DNA from: Pseudomonadota bacterium
Lineage (GTDB): Bacteria; Pseudomonadota; Alphaproteobacteria; Rhizobiales; Rhizobiaceae
DNA: 5,961 bases
Assembly (NCBI GenBank): GCA_023428515.1
Contig: JAEYXI010000229.1
Location: 1 to 5,961, forward strand
Direction: 5' to 3'
In this document: piece after piece, positions 1 through 5,961 of the stretch
Numbering within the stretch: the first letter of the stretch is position 1
How the letters are laid out: each line of letters opens with the position of its first letter
Position numbers and translations under genes: made by a program
The notes under the pieces: generated by a model
Database searches by the model: none
Told to the model about the DNA's origin: nothing
The model's input: the letters and a program-made list of their open reading frames with translations, nothing else

Positions 1-45
1 AACGCCGCGCCCCTCGTCGGGCCCACCCCCGCCGCCGCGGCCGAC
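1..45. other. Suspected low-quality sequence at window edge
   Basis: The first ~45 bases are almost free of A and T (about six in the first 50), unlike the rest of glpD. Translated in the glpD frame they give NAAPLVGPTPAAAADRG, where the family normally reads something like DDARLVxLNAxxAA. The two align without gaps, and the mismatches are mostly explained by single changes to C or G (for example CTC to CCC, AAC to ACC, GAC to GCC). That pattern suggests base-call error at a contig or read end rather than evolution. The expected sequence is recalled, not computed. Confidence 0.5.
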
Positions 46-1074
46 CGGGGCGCGACGATCCGCACTCGTGCCAAGGTGGCGCAAGCGCGCCGCGAAGGCG
101 ACCATTGGGTCGTCACCGTCGAGGATCTCCGCGACGGTCACGTCGAGGAGGTGAGGGCGCGCCTGATCGTCAACGCTGCGGGCCCGTGGGTCGATCATGT
201 GCTTGCCGCCGCGCTCGGCCAGAACGATGTACGCAACGTCCGCCTCGTGCAGGGCAGCCACATCGTCGTGCGCAAGAAATTCGACGATCCGCGCGCCTAT
301 TTCTTCCAGAACAATGACGGCCGCATCATCTTCGCCATTCCCTACGAGGAAGAGTTCACGCTGATCGGCACCACCGACCGGGACTATTCCGGAGAGCCCC
401 ACGACGCGAAGATCAGCGACGAGGAGACGAAATATCTCTGCGCCGCCGCGAGCGAATATTTCGCCGTGCCGGTGAAGCCGGAGGACATCGTCTGGACCTA
501 TTCTGGTGTGCGCCCGCTCTATGACGACGGCGCGTCGAAGGCGCAGGAGGCGACTCGCGACTACGTGCTGAAAGCCGAGCAGCCGCAGGGCGGTCCGCCT
601 GTCATCAATGTCTTCGGCGGCAAGATCACGACCTATCGTCGCCTCTCCGAGCACATGCTGGAGAAGATCGAACATTTCCTCGGCAAGAAGGGAAAATCCT
701 GGACGGCGAACGCGCCACTTCCGGGCGGCGATTTCCCGGCGACGGGCTTCGACGCGCAGGTCGCGAAACTGAAGGCCGACTATGCCTTCCTCGATCTCCG
801 CCTCGCGCGCCGCATGACCCGTCTCTATGGGACGCGGGCGAAGGTCCTGCTCGGCCTCGCGAAGTCCGAGGCCGATCTCGGCCAGAAATTCGGGCCGGAC
901 CTCTATGAAGCTGAAGTGCGCTACCTGATCGATCACGAATGGGCTGTGACGGCGGAAGACGTGCTGTGGCGCAGGACCAAGCGCGGGCTCACGCTCTCGC
1001 GCGAGGAGGCGGCTGCGCTCGACGAATACATGAAGGGCCGCAAGCCGGGCTTGCAGAACGCGGCGGCGGAATAG
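1..1074 (+). CDS. glpD: Aerobic glycerol-3-phosphate dehydrogenase GlpD (5' end missing)
   Basis: This enzyme oxidises sn-glycerol 3-phosphate to dihydroxyacetone phosphate at the inner face of the cytoplasmic membrane, using FAD and passing electrons to quinone (EC 1.1.5.3). The reading frame is open from base 1 to the TAG at 1072-1074, giving 357 visible residues. Aligned from memory to the 501-residue E. coli GlpD, codon 1 falls near residue 147, so about 146 N-terminal residues, including the FAD-binding GxGxxG region, are outside. Visible landmarks are NAAGPWVD, QGSHIVV (His at 259-261), GTTDRDY, SGVRPL (Arg at 511-513), FGGKITTYR (Lys at 622-624) and the C-terminal DHEW...LWRRTK block. 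The His-Arg-Lys spacing (84 and 37 residues) equals that of E. coli H233, R317 and K354, recalled as active-site residues. A GTG at 76 is not the true start, because homology continues upstream of it. The first ~14 codons fit the family poorly and may contain errors. It heads the transport genes, supplying the step after uptake and phosphorylation. Confidence 0.95.
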   Translation, partial: NAAPLVGPTPAAAADRGATIRTRAKVAQARREGDHWVVTVEDLRDGHVEEVRARLIVNAAGPWVDHVLAAALGQNDVRNVRLVQGSHIVVRKKFDDPRAYFFQNNDGRIIFAIPYEEEFTLIGTTDRDYSGEPHDAKISDEETKYLCAAASEYFAVPVKPEDIVWTYSGVRPLYDDGASKAQEATRDYVLKAEQPQGGPPVINVFGGKITTYRRLSEHMLEKIEHFLGKKGKSWTANAPLPGGDFPATGFDAQVAKLKADYAFLDLRLARRMTRLYGTRAKVLLGLAKSEADLGQKFGPDLYEAEVRYLIDHEWAVTAEDVLWRRTKRGLTLSREEAAALDEYMKGRKPGLQNAAAE

Positions 1075-1085
1075 AAGCTGGGGCA

Positions 1086-1108
1086 GTCCGCAGGCCGTGC
1101 CTTCGGAC
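1086..1108 (+). other. Imperfect hairpin in the glpD-glpS spacer
   Basis: GTCCG (1086-1090) pairs with CGGAC (1104-1108). After one C/T mismatch, AGGC (1092-1095) pairs with GCCT (1099-1102) around a three-base CGT loop. No T-run follows, so it does not look like a complete intrinsic terminator. It sits 12 bases after the glpD stop, where it could stabilise the upstream mRNA end, mark a processing point or reduce read-through. It is the only structured element I see in the 85-base spacer, and I see no convincing promoter there. Confidence 0.5.
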
Positions 1109-1146
1109 GACGACGCTCCGGGACAGCGAAGCAAGAGTACAAGCCT

Positions 1147-1155
1147 GGGAGGAGG
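1147..1155 (+). promoter_or_regulatory. Strong ribosome binding site of glpS
   Basis: GGGAGGAGG lies four bases before the ATG at 1160 and is the best Shine-Dalgarno match in the first half of the window. It decides the glpS start. The longer in-frame alternative from GTG at 1097 would add 21 polar residues with no family resemblance, would begin inside the hairpin, and has no such site. Confidence 0.85.
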
Positions 1156-1159
1156 CGGA

Positions 1160-2242
1160 ATGCTCGAACTGCGGAATGTCACGAAGACGGTATCCGGCGT
1201 GGATCACATCCGCGACGTGTCGCTGACGCTTCGCCATGGCTCGCTGAACGTGCTTCTCGGGCCGACGCTGTCGGGCAAGACCAGCCTGATGCGCCTGATG
1301 GCGGGGCTGGACGCGCCGACCTCGGGCTCGGTCTGGTTCGATGGTGCCGACGTCACCGGCGTGCCGGTGCAGAAGCGCAACGTCGCCATGGTCTACCAGC
1401 AGTTCATCAACTACCCGGCGATGACGGTCTACGAGAACATTGCCTCGCCGCTGCGCGTTGCCGGCGCCGACAAGGCGACCATCGAGCGCGAGGTGCAGCG
1501 CGCCGCTGCGCTCCTCAAGCTGACGCCCTATCTCGATCGCACGCCGCTCAATCTTTCCGGCGGCCAGCAGCAGCGCACCGCACTTGCCCGCGCCATCGTC
1601 AAGAACGCCTCGCTCGTGCTGCTCGACGAGCCGCTGGCCAACCTCGACTACAAGCTGCGCGAGGAATTGCGCGAGGAACTGCCGAAAATCTTCGCCGAAG
1701 CGGGCACGATCTTCGTCTACGCCACGACCGAGCCGCACGAGGCGCTGCTTCTCGGCGGCAACACCGCAACGCTGTCCGAGGGACGCGTGACGCAGTTCGG
1801 CCCGACGATCGAGGTGTTCCGCAAGCCCGCCGACCTCGTCACGGCGAAAACCTTTGCCGATCCGCCGCTCAACACGATCGTGCTGAGGAAGAGCGGGTCG
1901 AGTTTCCAGCTTGATGGTGGGGTGGACCTCCCTGTGCCGGCCGACCTCGCCGGCATTGCCGACGCGAGTTACACGATCGGCTTCCAGCCCCACCATCTCT
2001 CTTTGTCGCGTCCGAATGAAACGGCGGTGCCGGTGAAGGCGAAGGTCTCGGTCACCGAAATCACCGGCTCGGAAAGTTTTGTGCATCTCGATTTCGCGGA
2101 TGTCCGCTGGGTCATGCTCGAGCACCGCGTGCTTTCTTTCGAGCCGGACCAGGAGGTCGAGGTGTTCATCGATCCGCGCCACATCATGGTCTTCGACGCG
2201 GAGGGCCGGTCGGCCGCGCCGCGCGAAAAGCTGGCGGCATAG
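1160..2242 (+). CDS. glpS: Glycerol ABC transporter ATP-binding protein GlpS
   Basis: This is a 360-residue cytoplasmic ATPase of the MalK/UgpC-like group, predicted to pair with GlpT and drive glycerol import through GlpPQ. The ATPase domain covers about residues 1-230. Walker A is GPTLSGKT (34-41, with Leu-Ser where most relatives have Gly-Cys). The Q-loop is at Q80, in VYQQFINYPAMTVYENI. The signature LSGGQQQR (132-139) is perfect, and Walker B LVLLDEP (152-158) has the catalytic Glu at 157. The D-loop is ANLD. Where the family has YVTHDQ, GlpS reads YATTEP: Thr190 replaces the H-loop histidine. From about 236 to 350 there is a C-terminal TOBE/OB-type regulatory domain (FQPHHL, ITGSESFVHL). 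The ATG start is chosen for its strong upstream site and because MLELRNVTK is the usual N-terminus. It lies 85 bases after glpD and 9 before glpT. Two unlike ATPase genes side by side set this apart from the single-ATPase Ugp system for glycerol 3-phosphate. Confidence 0.92.
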   Translation: MLELRNVTKTVSGVDHIRDVSLTLRHGSLNVLLGPTLSGKTSLMRLMAGLDAPTSGSVWFDGADVTGVPVQKRNVAMVYQQFINYPAMTVYENIASPLRVAGADKATIEREVQRAAALLKLTPYLDRTPLNLSGGQQQRTALARAIVKNASLVLLDEPLANLDYKLREELREELPKIFAEAGTIFVYATTEPHEALLLGGNTATLSEGRVTQFGPTIEVFRKPADLVTAKTFADPPLNTIVLRKSGSSFQLDGGVDLPVPADLAGIADASYTIGFQPHHLSLSRPNETAVPVKAKVSVTEITGSESFVHLDFADVRWVMLEHRVLSFEPDQEVEVFIDPRHIMVFDAEGRSAAPREKLAA

Positions 2243-2251
2243 GGGGCTGGG

Positions 2252-3319
<1,068 letters not shown>

Positions 3320-3325
3320 AGCGCC

Positions 3326-4192
3326 ATGGATAAGCCCTGGAACAACAAGGCCTGGTTCATGGTGCTGCCGGTGCTCCTGCTGGTGGCCTTCTCGGCGATC
3401 ATCCCGCTGATGACGGTGGTCAACTATTCAGTGCAGGACACGTTCGGCAACAACGAGTTCTTCTGGGCCGGCACGGCCTGGTACGAGGAGGTTCTCGCCT
3501 CCGACCGCTTCTGGGAGGCGATGGGCCGCAACCTGATCTTCTCGGCGATCATCCTCGCCATCCAGATACCGCTCGGCATCTTCATCGCGCTCAACATGCC
3601 GCGCTCCGGCTGGGGCGTGCCCGTCTGCCTGGTGCTGATGGCGCTCCCGTTGCTCATTCCATGGAACGTCGTCGGCACGATCTGGCAGGTTTTCGGGCGC
3701 ATCGACATCGGGCTGCTCGGCTACACGCTGTCCGGCCTCGGCTTCGATTACAACTACGTCAACGATCCGTTCGATGCCTGGGTGACGGTCATCCTGATGG
3801 ATGTCTGGCACTGGACCAGCCTCGTCGTGCTGCTCTGCTATGCCGGCCTCGTCTCGATCCCCGACGCCTATTACCAGGCCGCCAAGATCGACGGCGCGTC
3901 GCGTTGGGCGATCTTCCGCTACATCCAACTGCCGAAGATGAACCGCGTGCTTTTGATCGCGGTGCTGCTCCGCTTCATGGACAGTTTCATGATTTACACC
4001 GAGCCCTTCGTCGTAACCGGCGGCGGCCCCGGCAACACCACGACCTTCCTGTCGATCGACCTCGTCAAGCTCGCCATCGGAGAATTCAATCTCGGCGAGG
4101 CGGCGGCCATGTCGATCGTCTACTTCCTCATCGTCCTCCTGCTGTCATGGGTGTTCTACACCGTCATGACCAATTACGGGCAGGAGCGCTGA
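3326..4192 (+). CDS. glpP: Glycerol ABC transporter permease GlpP
   Basis: This is a 288-residue inner-membrane permease of the binding-protein-dependent (MalF/UgpA-like) family, predicted to form the translocation channel with GlpQ. Hydrophobic segments lie at about 11-32, 69-90, 98-120, 152-175, 208-224 and 262-283, giving the usual six helices. The cytoplasmic coupling loop that contacts the ATPase is at 184-203 (QAAKIDGASRWAIFRYIQLP). It has the family's DGA and F..IxLP, but Gln stands where Glu usually opens the motif. A GGGPGNTT turn (232-239) is also typical of this permease type. The ATG is six bases after the glpT stop and is preceded by GGAGG at 3311-3315, inside the end of glpT. 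The glpQ start follows the stop after one base. Substrate assignment comes from the operon, not from the permease sequence itself. Confidence 0.92.
   Translation: MDKPWNNKAWFMVLPVLLLVAFSAIIPLMTVVNYSVQDTFGNNEFFWAGTAWYEEVLASDRFWEAMGRNLIFSAIILAIQIPLGIFIALNMPRSGWGVPVCLVLMALPLLIPWNVVGTIWQVFGRIDIGLLGYTLSGLGFDYNYVNDPFDAWVTVILMDVWHWTSLVVLLCYAGLVSIPDAYYQAAKIDGASRWAIFRYIQLPKMNRVLLIAVLLRFMDSFMIYTEPFVVTGGGPGNTTTFLSIDLVKLAIGEFNLGEAAAMSIVYFLIVLLLSWVFYTVMTNYGQER
4182..4186 (+). promoter_or_regulatory. Ribosome binding site of glpQ inside the end of glpP
   Basis: AGGAG lies seven bases before the ATG at 4194, within the last codons of glpP. It supports the long GlpQ start over the internal ATG at 4299, which has no such site. 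Confidence 0.75.
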
Positions 4193-4193
4193 C

Positions 4194-5116
<923 letters not shown>

Positions 5117-5117
<1 letters not shown>

Positions 5118-5524
5118 TGACGACCAACCGCCGCTGGCCCATTCCATTCATTGTCGTGCTTGCCGCCTATCTCGTGCTGGCCGTGGCGCTCGCGTCGTTC
5201 GTGCCGTTGCGCGACGAAGCCCGAGACTGGGGCGCGCCGCTGATCCGCGGCGGTTGGATGGCCTGGACCTTCCCGACCGCGCTCTTCTTCCTGACGATAT
5301 TCCTGCTGCTCGCGCTGATGGCGGTGTGGGAGTACGCCTCGCCCGGTGGAAACCCTCGCGTCGGCATCTTGCGCTTCGAGACCACCCGGGGCGACCGCCT
5401 GTTCCTATCGCTGCTCGGCAGCGCATTCATCCACCTCGCATGGCTTGGGCTTGTAGGCTCCAACCTGTGGTGGGCTCTCGCTCTCTCCGTGGTCTACGCG
5501 ATTGGCGTGTTCCGCTACGTATAG
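5117..5524 (+). CDS. glpU: Small membrane protein GlpU (DUF2160 family), N-terminally extended
   Basis: This 135-residue, very hydrophobic protein is predicted to sit in the inner membrane beside GlpPQ. Its role is not known to me. From Trp47 on it carries the features I recall for DUF2160: WMAWTFPTALFF, an ALMAVWE segment, TTRGDRLFLSLLGSAFIHLAW, and a C-terminal VVYAIGVFRYV. Hydrophobic segments lie at about 9-29, 51-71, 96-113 and 117-133. Family members as I remember them are about 90 residues and start just before the WMAW block, so the first ~45 residues here, with one extra membrane segment, are an extension. An internal ATG at 5258 falls inside the conserved block and has no binding site, whereas the upstream ATG does. 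The start could instead be 5114, adding one Met. It overlaps glpQ by one base (four if 5114), so translation is probably coupled. Confidence 0.82.
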
Positions 5525-5535
5525 AGGGGGAAATA

Positions 5536-5569
5536 GTTGGAGCGGCCGCGTGCCGGCGACCGCTCCGAT
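5536..5569 (+). other. GC-rich hairpin in the glpU-glpV spacer
   Basis: GGAGCGG (5539-5545) pairs with CCGCTCC (5560-5566). Three further inner pairs follow after one mismatch (CGC 5547-5549 with GCG 5556-5558), and three outer pairs include two G-T wobbles. No T-run follows, so a terminator is unlikely. The site lies between the membrane components and the binding protein, where mRNA stem-loops often give unequal expression by protecting one part of a processed transcript. That role is inferred from position. Confidence 0.55.
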
Positions 5570-5587
5570 CGCACATGCAACCTAAGT

Positions 5588-5593
5588 GGAGGA
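5588..5593 (+). promoter_or_regulatory. Strong ribosome binding site of glpV
   Basis: GGAGGA lies six bases before the ATG at 5600. It is close to ideal and has its own 75-base spacer, unlike the coupled genes upstream. This fits a binding protein that must be made in excess of the membrane parts. Confidence 0.85.
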
Positions 5594-5599
5594 AACGAA

Positions 5600-5961
<362 letters not shown>

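Noticed and set aside
76..78. GTG as the glpD start
   Set aside because: The frame stays open and related to GlpD upstream of it, and essential N-terminal FAD-binding sequence would be missing, so glpD is simply cut by the window edge.
1097..1159. Upstream GTG start giving GlpS 21 more residues
   Set aside because: The extra residues are polar and unlike the family, the GTG falls in the hairpin, and the strong binding site points to the ATG at 1160.
5536..5575. Intrinsic terminator after glpU
   Set aside because: The stem is strong but is followed by GATCGCACATG, with no T-run, and the next gene belongs to the same transport system.

Overview
The window is an alphaproteobacterial glycerol-utilisation operon, all on the + strand, most like those of the Rhizobiales (Mesorhizobium/Rhizobium-type). 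The evidence is the high GC content, GC-rich third codon positions, and the gene order glpD-glpS-glpT-glpP-glpQ-glpU-glpV. As I recall it, this is the layout of the ABC-type glycerol uptake locus described in Rhizobium leguminosarum. No search was run, so genus-level placement is inference.

Layout: (1) 1-1074 is the 3' two-thirds of glpD, the aerobic FAD-dependent glycerol-3-phosphate dehydrogenase; about 146 N-terminal residues lie outside the window. (2) 1075-1159 is a short spacer with an imperfect hairpin and a strong ribosome binding site. (3) 1160-3319 holds two different ABC ATPases, glpS and glpT, 9 nt apart. (4) 3326-5117 holds two six-helix-type permeases, glpP and glpQ, 1 nt apart. 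(5) 5117-5524 is a small membrane protein of the DUF2160/GlpU type that overlaps the end of glpQ. (6) 5525-5599 is a spacer with a GC-rich hairpin and a good ribosome binding site. (7) 5600-5961 is the start of glpV, the periplasmic binding protein, with a clear signal peptide and cut by the window end. No stretch over 100 bases lacks a gene.

The genes fit one pathway. GlpV captures glycerol in the periplasm, GlpP/GlpQ form the channel (GlpU is a small membrane partner of unknown role), and a GlpS/GlpT pair powers transport. A glycerol kinase not seen here would phosphorylate the substrate, and GlpD oxidises glycerol 3-phosphate to dihydroxyacetone phosphate, feeding electrons to quinone. Regulator (glpR) and kinase (glpK) genes are not in the window.

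I see no wholly new system. The most interesting signal is in the two ATPases. GlpS keeps a perfect LSGGQ signature but has Thr where the H-loop His should be. GlpT keeps the His but has LTADQ in place of LSGGQ. These defects fall on the same composite ATP site of a heterodimer, predicting an importer with one consensus and one degenerate site. Other points are a GlpU with an extra N-terminal membrane segment, two intercistronic hairpins, and a suspicious first ~45 bases that look like sequence error at a contig end.
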